A stretch of DNA of 49,927 bases from Clostridia bacterium (GTDB lineage: Bacteria > Bacillota_A > Clostridia > Oscillospirales > Acutalibacteraceae), in assembly GCA_024699005.1 (NCBI GenBank), contig JAILQN010000289.1:1-49927 (forward strand). Direction: 5' to 3'. Within the stretch, counting starts at the first letter, position 1. Every line of letters begins with the position of its first letter. A program made the translations under genes and the position numbers. Shown piece by piece: positions 40,466-48,273 of the stretch. Under the pieces are notes generated by a model. The model was not told the DNA's origin and made no database searches. It worked only from the letters and a program-made list of their open reading frames with translations.

Positions 40466-42377
40466 AGTACTCTACCGCAAATACCGCCCCGTGACATTTA
40501 CAGACGTCGTGGGGCAGCGCGCCGTTACCGAGACGCTTCAGAACGAAGTGCGCGACGGCAGGACCGCGAACGCCTATCTGTTCACCGGCTCCAGGGGAAC
40601 GGGCAAGACCACCTGCGCCAGGATACTCGCCAGGGCTGTCAACTGCCTGAACCCGCAGAACGGCAATCCCTGCTGCGAGTGCGAGATCTGCCGCGGCATA
40701 GAGGACGGCTCTATACTTGACGTGGAGGAGATCGACGCCGCATCGAACAACGGCGTGAATGACGCGCGGGAACTTATCGAGCGCATAAACTTTCCGCCGA
40801 TGACCGCTTCAAAACGGGTCTTTATCATCGACGAGGTCCATATGCTGACCACGCAGGCGTTCAACGCCCTGCTCAAATCCATAGAGGAGCCGCCGGAAAA
40901 CGTCATGTTCATCCTCGCCACGACCGAGGTGCACAAGGTGCTCGACACCATCAAATCGCGCTGCCAGCGGTTCGATTTCAGGCGCATCGCAGCCGCCGAT
41001 CTTGCGGGCAGGCTCGAATATATTGCGTCGAAAGAAGGAGCTTCCCTGCCTCACGAGACGGCCATGTACATAGCCCGCGCGGCTGACGGCGGCATGCGCG
41101 ACGCAATCTCCATACTTGACAGATCGATCAGCATATCGGTCAACGTCACGGACGCCGTTGTGACCGCGGCGGCGGGGCTTGTTGACAGACGCTACCTCTT
41201 TGAGCTCGCGGATGATTTCGCCGCCGGCGATATCAAAGCGGCTTTGGTCGCGGTGGACAGGCTTCACGCAGGAGTCTGCGACGCAGAGAGGCTGACAAGC
41301 GAACTGATAAATCATTTCCGCAATCTGCTCGTGGCGAAATCCATGAACGACCCCGGCGAGATCCTTGCGTCAAGCGACGTCGACCTTGCGGAGTATAAGC
41401 GTCAGGGCGCGGCATTCACGGTGGAACGCATACTTGATATAAACAATATACTGAGGGAAGCTGCAGCGGATATGAAGTATTCCGCAAACAAGCGTGTGGC
41501 TGCCGAGATCGCCGTTATGAAGATCTGCTCGCCCGAACGTTCCACTGATGTTTCCGCTCTGTTCGCGCGGGTCGCAAGGTTAGAGGAGATAATAAAATCG
41601 GGGAACGTTCCCGTTCCGGCGGCCCGGACCGCCGTTCCTCAGTCCGCTGCTCCGGCAGCGGAAAAACCCGCCGCGCCGGCGCAGATCCCGGTTCCGGCAC
41701 AGACACCGCCGGCTGTTGAGACCGCAAAGCCCGCGGATCCTCTCGCGGGATTGGTATTCGAGGACGACAGCGACGACTATGACGACGAACCGGTATTTGC
41801 CGAAGCCCCGGAAGAAAACGAACCGGCGTTCGACGTCCCGCCCGAAGAAAACGAGCCGATGTTTGACGAGCCGCCTGCGGAGAACGAGCCGGTATTCGAC
41901 GAGCCGCCTGCGGAAAACGGACCGATGTTCGACGAACCTCCCGCGGAAAACGAACCGGTGTTCGACGAACCTCCGTTCGATATGCCGGATGAGACTTCCG
42001 GACCGGCAGCTGATGAAGCCGGTCAGGGCACAGAACCGGTTTTCGACGACGTCCCTTTCGGCAGCATCGGCTTTGACGATATCCCCGTGAGAGAAGAAGC
42101 TCCCCCGGCATCCGCGCCCGAAGCAGTGATATCCGGCATAAGTCCCGCGCAGTGGTCGCAGGCGATAGGTATGATCCTGACCAAATGTCCCGGCTTCGCC
42201 GTGCATCTTATGAGCGGCGTCTCCACCGCGCTTGAAGGCAATGTGCTCCATATATCCGGTTATTCTTCCATTATGCGGGGCATACTCAATAAAGACATAG
42301 GCAAAGAAGGATCGCAGGCACTTAAATTCGCGGTCGATCAGTTGACCGGCAGCAATATAGATATAAGATTCGATTAG
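40455..42377 (+). CDS. dnaX: DNA polymerase III subunit gamma/tau
   Basis: DnaX is the clamp-loader ATPase of the replicase. The 640-residue protein has the start YEVLYRKYRPVTFTDVVGQ, the Walker A GSRGTGKTT (45-53), a zinc cluster with Cys64, Cys73, Cys76 and Cys79, Walker B VFIIDEVHML, and the SRC sensor KSRCQRF. Domain III follows to about residue 375. The linker (about 395-545) is acidic and contains six 11-residue repeats. A short C-terminal domain ends the chain. The start is fixed by homology, since there is no ribosome site. ybaB and recR follow, the conserved dnaX-ybaB-recR order. Confidence 0.97.
   Translation: MNYEVLYRKYRPVTFTDVVGQRAVTETLQNEVRDGRTANAYLFTGSRGTGKTTCARILARAVNCLNPQNGNPCCECEICRGIEDGSILDVEEIDAASNNGVNDARELIERINFPPMTASKRVFIIDEVHMLTTQAFNALLKSIEEPPENVMFILATTEVHKVLDTIKSRCQRFDFRRIAAADLAGRLEYIASKEGASLPHETAMYIARAADGGMRDAISILDRSISISVNVTDAVVTAAAGLVDRRYLFELADDFAAGDIKAALVAVDRLHAGVCDAERLTSELINHFRNLLVAKSMNDPGEILASSDVDLAEYKRQGAAFTVERILDINNILREAAADMKYSANKRVAAEIAVMKICSPERSTDVSALFARVARLEEIIKSGNVPVPAARTAVPQSAAPAAEKPAAPAQIPVPAQTPPAVETAKPADPLAGLVFEDDSDDYDDEPVFAEAPEENEPAFDVPPEENEPMFDEPPAENEPVFDEPPAENGPMFDEPPAENEPVFDEPPFDMPDETSGPAADEAGQGTEPVFDDVPFGSIGFDDIPVREEAPPASAPEAVISGISPAQWSQAIGMILTKCPGFAVHLMSGVSTALEGNVLHISGYSSIMRGILNKDIGKEGSQALKFAVDQLTGSNIDIRFD
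41781..41978 (+). repeat. Six 33-bp coding repeats in dnaX
   Basis: Six copies of an 11-residue unit of the form ENEPVFDEPPA (first copy DDEPVFAEAPE) lie in the acidic linker. The repeats are in register and in frame, so copy number could change without breaking the gene. Confidence 0.9.
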
Positions 42378-42388
42378 GAGATTTTAAC

Positions 42389-42742
42389 ATGAAAGCAAGA
42401 ATACCAAATCAGCAGCCGCATCAGTCCCAGGCGCAGATGCTCGCCAAGATCCAGGAGATGCAGGAGCAGATGGACAAGGCGCAGACCGAGGTAGAGAATT
42501 CCGAATTCACCAGCTCCTCCGGCGGCGGCGCGGTAGACGTCACTGTCTCCGGCAAGCACGAGATCAAGTCCATAAAAATCCAGCCCGACGTGGTGGATCC
42601 GGACGACGTGGAAATGCTCGAGGATATGCTCATCGCCGCCCTGAACGAGGCCATGCGCAAAGCGGACGAAGCGATGGATCGCGAGATGTCCAAATACAAG
42701 GACGGGCTCAGCATACCCGGACTTCCTGCCGGTCTTTTCTGA
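42389..42742 (+). CDS. YbaB/EbfC family nucleoid-associated protein
   Basis: The 117-residue protein has the family layout: an N-terminal helix MLAKIQEMQEQMDKAQTEVEN, a beta sheet with GGGAVDVTVSGKHEIKSIKIQPDVVDPDD, and a C-terminal helix ALNEAMRKADEAMDREM. YbaB-type proteins bind DNA as dimers and are linked to recombination and nucleoid organisation. TAGGAGA precedes the ATG. It lies 11 bases after dnaX and 3 before recR. Confidence 0.93.
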   Translation: MKARIPNQQPHQSQAQMLAKIQEMQEQMDKAQTEVENSEFTSSSGGGAVDVTVSGKHEIKSIKIQPDVVDPDDVEMLEDMLIAALNEAMRKADEAMDREMSKYKDGLSIPGLPAGLF

Positions 42743-42745
42743 GTA

Positions 42746-43417
42746 ATGGCAAATCATTTTGCCGCCGTCCCGGATAAGGACAGCGGAGAGCGGTTTCCCG
42801 CTGCGGGAGCTTTCCCCGGATCCAAAAAATCTGCACCTCTCGCAAGACTGCAGGAGCAGTTTGAGCGGATGCCCGGTATAGGCAGAAAAACGGCGCAGAG
42901 ACTGGCGTTTTACGTGCTCGGACTGCCCAAGGCGGACGCCCTGAACATAGCTGACGCCATCGTGGACGCGCGGGAGAGGATACACAAATGCCCCGTCTGC
43001 TGCGATCTGACGGAGCGCGACGTATGCGCTATCTGCGATAATCCCCGGCGCGACCGCTCAAAGATATGTGTTGTAGAGGACTCGCAGAGCCTTATCGCGA
43101 TAGAAAAAACAAACGGCTACAACGGGCTTTACCACGTCCTGCACGGCGCGATCTCGCCGATGGACGGCGTAGGACCTGATCAGCTCACGGTCAAGGAACT
43201 GCTTTCCCGTCTTACATCCGACGAGGTGAAAGAAGTCATCATCGCCACCGATTCGGACGTCGAGGGCGAGGCGACAGCCATGTATCTGTCAAGGCTTATT
43301 AAACCTACGGGAATTATGATATCAAGGATAGCTTTCGGGCTGCCTGTCGGCTCCGATATCCAGTACGCCGACCGCACGACTCTGGCGAGAGCGCTGGAAG
43401 GAAGGTTAGAATTATGA
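42746..43417 (+). CDS. recR: Recombination protein RecR
   Basis: RecR forms a DNA-encircling ring with RecO/RecF in gap repair. The 223-residue protein has the helix-hairpin-helix LQEQFERMPGIGRKTAQRLAF, a C4 zinc motif CPVCCDLTERDVCAIC, a Toprim domain with VVEDSQSL, and a C-terminal GLPVGSDIQYADRTTLARAL. It is about 25 residues longer than usual because of an N-terminal extension (1-28); no alternative ATG, GTG or TTG start is available nearer the conserved part. There is no ribosome site, and the start is 3 bases after the ybaB stop, suggesting translational coupling. The next gene overlaps by 4 bases. Confidence 0.95.
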   Translation: MANHFAAVPDKDSGERFPAAGAFPGSKKSAPLARLQEQFERMPGIGRKTAQRLAFYVLGLPKADALNIADAIVDARERIHKCPVCCDLTERDVCAICDNPRRDRSKICVVEDSQSLIAIEKTNGYNGLYHVLHGAISPMDGVGPDQLTVKELLSRLTSDEVKEVIIATDSDVEGEATAMYLSRLIKPTGIMISRIAFGLPVGSDIQYADRTTLARALEGRLEL

Positions 43418-45012
43418 AAACCGAATACGCACTTACCTATGACATAGGCACTACCGGCGTCAAGACCTGCATTTTTGAGATCACCGATACCATACGGCTT
43501 TTAGGCGCCGCGTCGGAGGGATATGAGCTTTACGTTCTCCCTGACGGCGGAGCGGAACAGGACCCGGATGAGTGGTGGGCCGCAATGTGCCATACCACCG
43601 GCAAGGCTCTCAAGGCTTCCGGCATCTCCTGTGACAGGATCGGCGGTATCTCTTTCTGCTCGCAGATGCAGGGCGTCGTACTTGTTGATAAGGACGGCAA
43701 CGCCGTGCGCAGGGCAATGAGCTATATGGATCAGCGCGCAGGCGAGGAGCTTAAAAAGGGCATGGCGCACGGCTTTCAGATCGCCGGGGCGAACGTGCCG
43801 AAACTGCTCAAATCCCTTAAGATCACCGGCGCGGTCGCCGGCTCCGTGAAGGATCCCGTATGGAAATACAAATGGGTCGAAGCGCACGAGCCCGAGAATT
43901 TCGCCAAGGTATATAAATGGCTCGACGTAAAGGAATACCTCATCGCGCGGATGACCGGCGAATTCTGTATGACACCCGATTCCGCCTTCGCGACTGAGCT
44001 ATACGACATACGCGAGGGCAAAAAGTGCTTCTCGAAAGAAATGACGGATATGCTCGGCGTCAACTTCGATCATCTGCCCGAAATACGCCCCTGCACCGAA
44101 AAGATCGGCGAACTGCGCGAGGCGCAGGCAAAGGAACTCGGACTTATCCCGGGCATCGCGGTATTCGGCGGCGGCGGCGACGCCTCGCTTATCGGCGTAG
44201 GCGCAGGCTCGGTAGATCCGGGCGATACGCATATCTATAACGGCACGTCCGGCTGGGTATCGACGGTCGTGGAAAAGTCAATAGTCGATGCTTCCGCCAT
44301 GATAGCCGCGGTCACCGGCGCTGTACCCGGCAGGTACAATTATTTTGCCGAGCTGGAGACCGCCGGCAAATGCCTGGAGTGGGTCAAAGATCACCTCTGC
44401 GAGGACGAGATCGGCGTTTATCTCAAAAAGGAGCGGATCTCCGACACATATGAGAAGGAATATACCAGCCTTTACGATTATCTGACCGAGGTCATGAGCA
44501 AAGTGCCCGCAGGTTCAAACGGAGTCGTGTTCACTCCCTGGCTGCACGGCAACCGCTGCCCCTTCGAAGATTCCCGGGCAAAGGGTATGTTCATCAACAT
44601 CGGACTGGAGACCGGCAAGTCCGATATGCTGAGAAGCGTTGTGGAGGGCGTTTGCTACCATATGCGCTGGTTCCTGGAGACCGAAGACCGCAAAGTGAAG
44701 ACAGGCGACCCGGTGCGTTTCGTCGGCGGCGGTGCTCTGTCCCCTGTCACCTGTCAGATCCTCTCCGACGTTACGGGCAAAAAGATAGAGACTGTCGACA
44801 ATCCCCAGAACGTCGGCGCTGTCGGCGCGGCGGTGCTTGTGGCTGTCGGTCTGGGGCTGATAGCGGAGGTCTCCGACGCAAAGAAGCTGATCCCTGTAGT
44901 CAAAACGTATTACCCCGATGCGGAGAACAAGAAGATCTACGACAAATACTTCGCCGTGTTCAAACAGCTTTACAAAACAAATAAACCGAATTTCGCACTT
45001 CTTAACGGATAG
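43414..45012 (+). CDS. FGGY family carbohydrate kinase (xylulokinase-like)
   Basis: The 532-residue protein shows the FGGY kinase ATPase-fold: phosphate-1 loop ALTYDIGTTGVKTCIFE, WWAAMCHTTGKAL, FCSQMQGVVLVDKDGNAVR, the substrate-region SYMDQRAGEE, VFGGGGDASLIGVGAGSV, IYNGTSGWVS, and the C-terminal ADP-site motif RFVGGGALSPVTCQILSDVTGK. Xylulokinase is likeliest, but glycerol, ribulose or fuculose kinases share these motifs. Its ATG overlaps recR by 4 bases, an unusual pairing of a repair gene with sugar catabolism. L-fucose isomerase lies 3.3 kb away on the other strand. Confidence 0.85.
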   Translation: MKTEYALTYDIGTTGVKTCIFEITDTIRLLGAASEGYELYVLPDGGAEQDPDEWWAAMCHTTGKALKASGISCDRIGGISFCSQMQGVVLVDKDGNAVRRAMSYMDQRAGEELKKGMAHGFQIAGANVPKLLKSLKITGAVAGSVKDPVWKYKWVEAHEPENFAKVYKWLDVKEYLIARMTGEFCMTPDSAFATELYDIREGKKCFSKEMTDMLGVNFDHLPEIRPCTEKIGELREAQAKELGLIPGIAVFGGGGDASLIGVGAGSVDPGDTHIYNGTSGWVSTVVEKSIVDASAMIAAVTGAVPGRYNYFAELETAGKCLEWVKDHLCEDEIGVYLKKERISDTYEKEYTSLYDYLTEVMSKVPAGSNGVVFTPWLHGNRCPFEDSRAKGMFINIGLETGKSDMLRSVVEGVCYHMRWFLETEDRKVKTGDPVRFVGGGALSPVTCQILSDVTGKKIETVDNPQNVGAVGAAVLVAVGLGLIAEVSDAKKLIPVVKTYYPDAENKKIYDKYFAVFKQLYKTNKPNFALLNG

Positions 45013-45020
45013 ATGCTGAT

Positions 45021-45093
45021 GTAGGGGCGCCCCTGTGTGGTCGCCCGCAATATGCCGGAATTCTATCGGGCGACCACATAGGGTCGCCCCTAC
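45021..45093. repeat. MITE-like imperfect palindrome
   Basis: The 27-base arm 45021-45047 (GTAGGGGCGCCCCTGTGTGG and onward) and the arm 45067-45093 are reverse complements with about two mismatches, separated by 19 bases. It fills the gap between the FGGY kinase stop and the next gene. From general knowledge, GTAGGGGCG palindromes of this kind are scattered in many Clostridia genomes; I cannot count copies here. Confidence 0.8.
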
Positions 45094-45107
45094 CAAAAGG
45101 ACAAAAT

Positions 45108-46013
45108 ATGGAAAGACAAGACGTTTATAATTTACTGTATAACGAACTGGAGCCGACCTTCAAATCCCTCGGCTTTTCTTCCGTAACGCCGGAAAACGCC
45201 AGGCATGGCGATCTGCCGATGTTCCCGCGCGACGGCGGCGGCTACTTTGAGTATAAGGGCGACAAAGGCAAAGTACGCCTTGTGTTCAGTGACAAGAAGG
45301 TAATGCTGCTGTCCGGCGACGCCGACGCAAAAAGCGAGGACGACTCCGATTATCAGCCGCTTTCCGGATTCCTTTTTGAGCCTGAGGACTATGACCAGCG
45401 CGACGCGAAATCCCTTGTGAACGCACTGGATGAGGAACTCCGCGACGATTTCGCTCCGAAGCAGATCCAGCGCAGGCAGCAGAACACCCGCGCGCAGGCG
45501 ACCGTGACCCGCAGTCAGGTCAGGAGCGGAGCGCTGCTCTATGACCCTGCGACCCTCGCTGTGCGTCTGGCGGGCATCTTCCCGGAGCTCAAGGACAAGT
45601 ATACCGCGCACCTGCAGTATTACGATGAGTTCCTTTGCGAGGATTTCTTTATGAACAACGTGAACTCCCTTGTGGAAGAGACCATCCGCAACCGCAATCC
45701 GCAGAAGCTCAAAAGACTGTTCAACATCCTTAACGAGGTGTTCGAGGACGGCTCGAACGAGGTGCAGGATCTGATCGTTGTGACGGTCCTGGGGTCCATC
45801 GACTACACCGACGAGATGTATAATACGGTGCTGGAGAACGTCAGCGATACCATGATGGAGCCGTTCATCAACGTGCATAATATGCTCAAAAAGAGCCGCA
45901 GCGCCAGGATGCGCCTGGAGAATCCCCCGAAGTACAAGCCCAAAAAACAGAAAAAGGGCGGAAATTTCCTAACACGCATGATGGGCGGAGATTCGGGAGG
46001 CCTTCAGCAGTGA
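45108..46013 (+). CDS. Conserved-looking soluble protein of unknown function
   Basis: The 301-residue protein has no signal peptide or membrane helix. Residues about 1-75 look like an alpha/beta domain (YFEYKGDKGKVRLVFSDKKVML), 76-150 a charged linker with many Gln and Arg, and 150-260 a helical domain (AGIFPELKDKYTAHLQYYDEFLCEDFF; LKRLFNILNEVFEDGSNEVQDLIVVTVLGSI). The last 40 residues are basic (KPKKQKKGG). I do not recognise the family. AAAAGGAC precedes the ATG. A MITE-like palindrome separates it from the FGGY kinase. Confidence 0.75.
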   Translation: MERQDVYNLLYNELEPTFKSLGFSSVTPENARHGDLPMFPRDGGGYFEYKGDKGKVRLVFSDKKVMLLSGDADAKSEDDSDYQPLSGFLFEPEDYDQRDAKSLVNALDEELRDDFAPKQIQRRQQNTRAQATVTRSQVRSGALLYDPATLAVRLAGIFPELKDKYTAHLQYYDEFLCEDFFMNNVNSLVEETIRNRNPQKLKRLFNILNEVFEDGSNEVQDLIVVTVLGSIDYTDEMYNTVLENVSDTMMEPFINVHNMLKKSRSARMRLENPPKYKPKKQKKGGNFLTRMMGGDSGGLQQ

Positions 46014-46079
46014 TCCGGAGCCGGGAGCGTCAAAAGGTTCTGAACATCGGTTAAACGCTCCCTATTTTTCAAAAAACAC

Positions 46080-46107
46080 TTGATTTTTAATCAAGCGATG
46101 ATATACT
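46080..46107 (+). promoter_or_regulatory. Ferredoxin promoter with overlapping palindrome
   Basis: TTGATT (46080-46085), 16 bases, TATACT (46102-46107). The -35 lies inside a perfect palindrome, CTTGATT-TTT-AATCAAG (46079-46095), which could be an operator. Confidence 0.65.
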
Positions 46108-46138
46108 TTAATAAGTTAAACGAAAAGGAGGTTTGATT

Positions 46139-46309
46139 ATGGCTTACAAGATTTCCGATGCTTGCATCATGTGCGGTGCCTGCGCCGCGGAGTGCCCCGT
46201 TGAGGCTATTTCCGAGGGCGACTCCCAGTACGTTATCGATGCCGCTACCTGCATCGACTGCGGCAACTGCGCTTCCGTATGCCCCGTTGAAGCCCCTGCG
46301 GAGGAGTAA
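46139..46309 (+). CDS. 2[4Fe-4S] ferredoxin
   Basis: This 56-residue protein, too short for many gene finders, carries two classic cluster motifs: CIMCGACAAECP (residues 10-21) and CIDCGNCASVCP (38-49). Each four-Cys motif supplies three ligands to one [4Fe-4S] cluster and one to the other. Clostridial ferredoxins of this size carry low-potential electrons for pyruvate oxidation and hydrogenase. AAAAGGAGGT precedes the ATG by 6 bases, and a promoter and terminator flank it, so it is a single-gene unit. Confidence 0.97.
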   Translation: MAYKISDACIMCGACAAECPVEAISEGDSQYVIDAATCIDCGNCASVCPVEAPAEE

Positions 46310-46322
46310 TTTTTCCGATACA

Positions 46323-46353
46323 ACAGCCGGCGCCCCATGAGGTGCCGGCTGTT
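46323..46353. terminator. Bidirectional terminator between ferredoxin and lipase-like gene
   Basis: AACAGCCGGC / GCCGGCTGTT stem followed by a T-rich stretch (TTTTATTTT). It separates two convergent genes. Confidence 0.9.
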
Positions 46354-46372
46354 TTATTTTCTGAATGCGGAA

Positions 46373-47158
46373 TCATGCCGCGTCTCCGAAGGACTGTACC
46401 GTTGCTTCGAAGAAGCTGACGACCGCGTCGCCGCCCGGGAACCCCAAAGCGTCGTATCCACCCCAGACGTCGCTTCTGGCGTATGAAAGATTGTGAGCCC
46501 CGTCGGGATTGAGGAAATAGCCTCCGTTTTCACGGTGCGCCGTTTTTATCTGACGGATGAATGACCAAAGCGTCAGGCTCCTGATATACGGAATGACGTC
46601 GAATATATCGGTCAGGCGGTTGAGCGTGCCCTCGGCTTCGCCTCTTTCGCTCATGAGCGGAGAGCCGCCGCAGAGCACGTTGATAAGCTCGTATTTTTCC
46701 GTGAACCCGCTGTCCCGCCGGAGTTCCTGAGCGGTCATGCCGCCGAGACTGTGTCCTGCCAGGATCACGGCGGAACCTTCGGGGACAATCTCCGCAGCGA
46801 CCTGCTTCACAAGTTCCGCGTATTTACCCGTGCCGCCCCCCGCGGAGGAATTGACCTGTCCGCTCACGCCTTTCATGCCGAGCATTGCGATAAAATACAC
46901 GTCGCGGGTCTCGCCGTTCACGGTGAGCTTTGCCGGCGCGACTCGTATGGGCGTGGTAAAGTCCTTGCCGACCATTACGTAGTCCAGCACCTCCGCGGCG
47001 TTCGTGAAGACTTTTTCACCCTCCGCAGCGTCGTGGAACGAAACCGCGTCATCTCCGGCATTGCGGAAAGCGCTAGCGTCATCCGCAGCCAGTGCAAAGG
47101 CGCTCATGGAAAGTGCGATAAGACAAAAAGCTAACAGAAGTGATAATGTCTTTTTCAT
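46373..47158 (-). CDS. Secreted lipase-like alpha/beta hydrolase
   Basis: The 261-residue protein has a signal peptide (residues 1-25) and an alpha/beta-hydrolase core with the nucleophile elbow AGHSLGG (Ser near residue 137), as in class 3 lipases. Likely triad partners are an Asp in TDIFDVIPY and the His in DGAHNLSY near residue 225. The substrate is unknown; lipid or ester cleavage outside the cell is the default reading. A promoter (47227-47200) and a GGGGA site precede the ATG. Confidence 0.82.
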   Translation of the reverse strand: MKKTLSLLLAFCLIALSMSAFALAADDASAFRNAGDDAVSFHDAAEGEKVFTNAAEVLDYVMVGKDFTTPIRVAPAKLTVNGETRDVYFIAMLGMKGVSGQVNSSAGGGTGKYAELVKQVAAEIVPEGSAVILAGHSLGGMTAQELRRDSGFTEKYELINVLCGGSPLMSERGEAEGTLNRLTDIFDVIPYIRSLTLWSFIRQIKTAHRENGGYFLNPDGAHNLSYARSDVWGGYDALGFPGGDAVVSFFEATVQSFGDAA

Positions 47159-47199
47159 GATGGTTCCCCGTATCAGTGGTATTTAATTTACAGTTTTAC

Positions 47200-47227
47200 A
47201 GTATATACATACAAACCCGAAAGTCAA
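47200..47227 (-). promoter_or_regulatory. Promoter of the lipase-like gene
   Basis: Minus strand TTGACT (47227-47222), 16 bases, TATACT (47205-47200), 42 bases before the ATG. Confidence 0.65.
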
Positions 47228-47325
47228 TAACCGAAACCTGCGAGAGCTGTGTTTTTGCATAAATTCTGAAATATGTGAATTATTCAGCCGGAACATACAG
47301 TATAAAACGTGCTGTCAAAAACAGC

Positions 47326-47354
47326 TTGACTTTATTACCGGATTATAATACACT
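47326..47354 (+). promoter_or_regulatory. Promoter of the right-end lipoprotein gene
   Basis: TTGACT (47326-47331), 17 bases, TACACT (47349-47354). A better TATAAT (47344-47349) is only 12 bases from this -35, so the exact -10 is uncertain. Confidence 0.5.
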
Positions 47355-47389
47355 TGTTTCGATAAATACTGAAAAGGAGTTAATGACAA

Positions 47390-48187
47390 ATGAAGAAATT
47401 GTTTTCGATCCTGCTCGCCGTCATGATGCTATGCTCTGTTCTCGCGCTCGCCGGCTGCGGAGACAAGCCCGGACAAACAGATGAAAAGTCTTCAAATGAT
47501 GCTGACGTCGCAGTCACAGAAAAAGACGAAGCAGAAGCACCCACCGCCGAGCCCGCCGAACCCGAGGAACCCGAAGAGCCCGTGGAGCCTGATTATGTAC
47601 CGGAGTCTCTCGAGGTAGTCAATATATATACTACTTACGGCGAAGACTCCCAGTGGCTGCATTATCTTTTGATAGTGAAGAATATCAGCGATGAAACTCT
47701 GGAGGTCAATTGTAAAGCCGTAGCGTATGACGCACAGGGCAACCAGGTCAAAGAAGACACCGCGGCCAAGATGAGGGCGCTCGGCGCGGGGGAGACTTCT
47801 TATCTCATAGTCAATTTAGTAGGTGTTCCCGCTGACGTGAAGGTCAGATATGAACTGTCTGCCGAGCCTGCGGATCATTATGACGATTACATTTCAAAGC
47901 TGACTGTATCCGGCGATATCGAAGAGTATAACGCGGATACCAAAAACGTTACCGTATCGGTCACAAATGATTCCGATGCCCCTGCGAAGAACGTCAGCGC
48001 GGTGTTCGTTTGCCTTGACGCAAACGGCGAGTACGTGACTTTCAGGGATGTTTCCGCCCTTTGGGATGACGACATGGAAATAAAACCCGGCGCAACTCAA
48101 TCGCGCACGATCGGAGTCCCGATTGCCGACGGCGATTTCGAGACCGTAGAGGTCTACATCCAGGGCAGTTCGGTTTATAAAGACTGA
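47390..48187 (+). CDS. Lipoprotein with Ig-like (FxLYD-type) domains
   Basis: The 265-residue protein starts with a lipoprotein signal ending LAGC (Cys23). A Glu/Pro/Ala-rich spacer (about 30-72) is followed by two related beta-sandwich stretches: VVNIYTTYGEDSQWLHYLLIVKNISDETLEVNCKAVAYDAQGN (about 77-120) and NADTKNVTVSVTNDSDAPAKNVSAVFVCLDANGEYV (about 180-215). These resemble FxLYD-type domains common in clostridial lipoproteins; function is unknown. AAAAGGAG precedes the ATG. It is a single-gene unit ended by a terminator at 48210. Confidence 0.8.
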   Translation: MKKLFSILLAVMMLCSVLALAGCGDKPGQTDEKSSNDADVAVTEKDEAEAPTAEPAEPEEPEEPVEPDYVPESLEVVNIYTTYGEDSQWLHYLLIVKNISDETLEVNCKAVAYDAQGNQVKEDTAAKMRALGAGETSYLIVNLVGVPADVKVRYELSAEPADHYDDYISKLTVSGDIEEYNADTKNVTVSVTNDSDAPAKNVSAVFVCLDANGEYVTFRDVSALWDDDMEIKPGATQSRTIGVPIADGDFETVEVYIQGSSVYKD

Positions 48188-48209
48188 ATATCGTCCTGAA
48201 AATAAACTG

Positions 48210-48238
48210 CCGCAAGAGGAATTTTCTTCCTCTTGCGG
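48210..48238. terminator. Bidirectional terminator between lipoprotein and fucI
   Basis: Perfect stem CCGCAAGAGGAA / TTCCTCTTGCGG with a 5-base TTTTC loop, between convergent genes. The T run is weak. Confidence 0.8.
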
Positions 48239-48273
48239 ATTCTTTATGTCCTGCTTATTGGAAATCAGAACCT

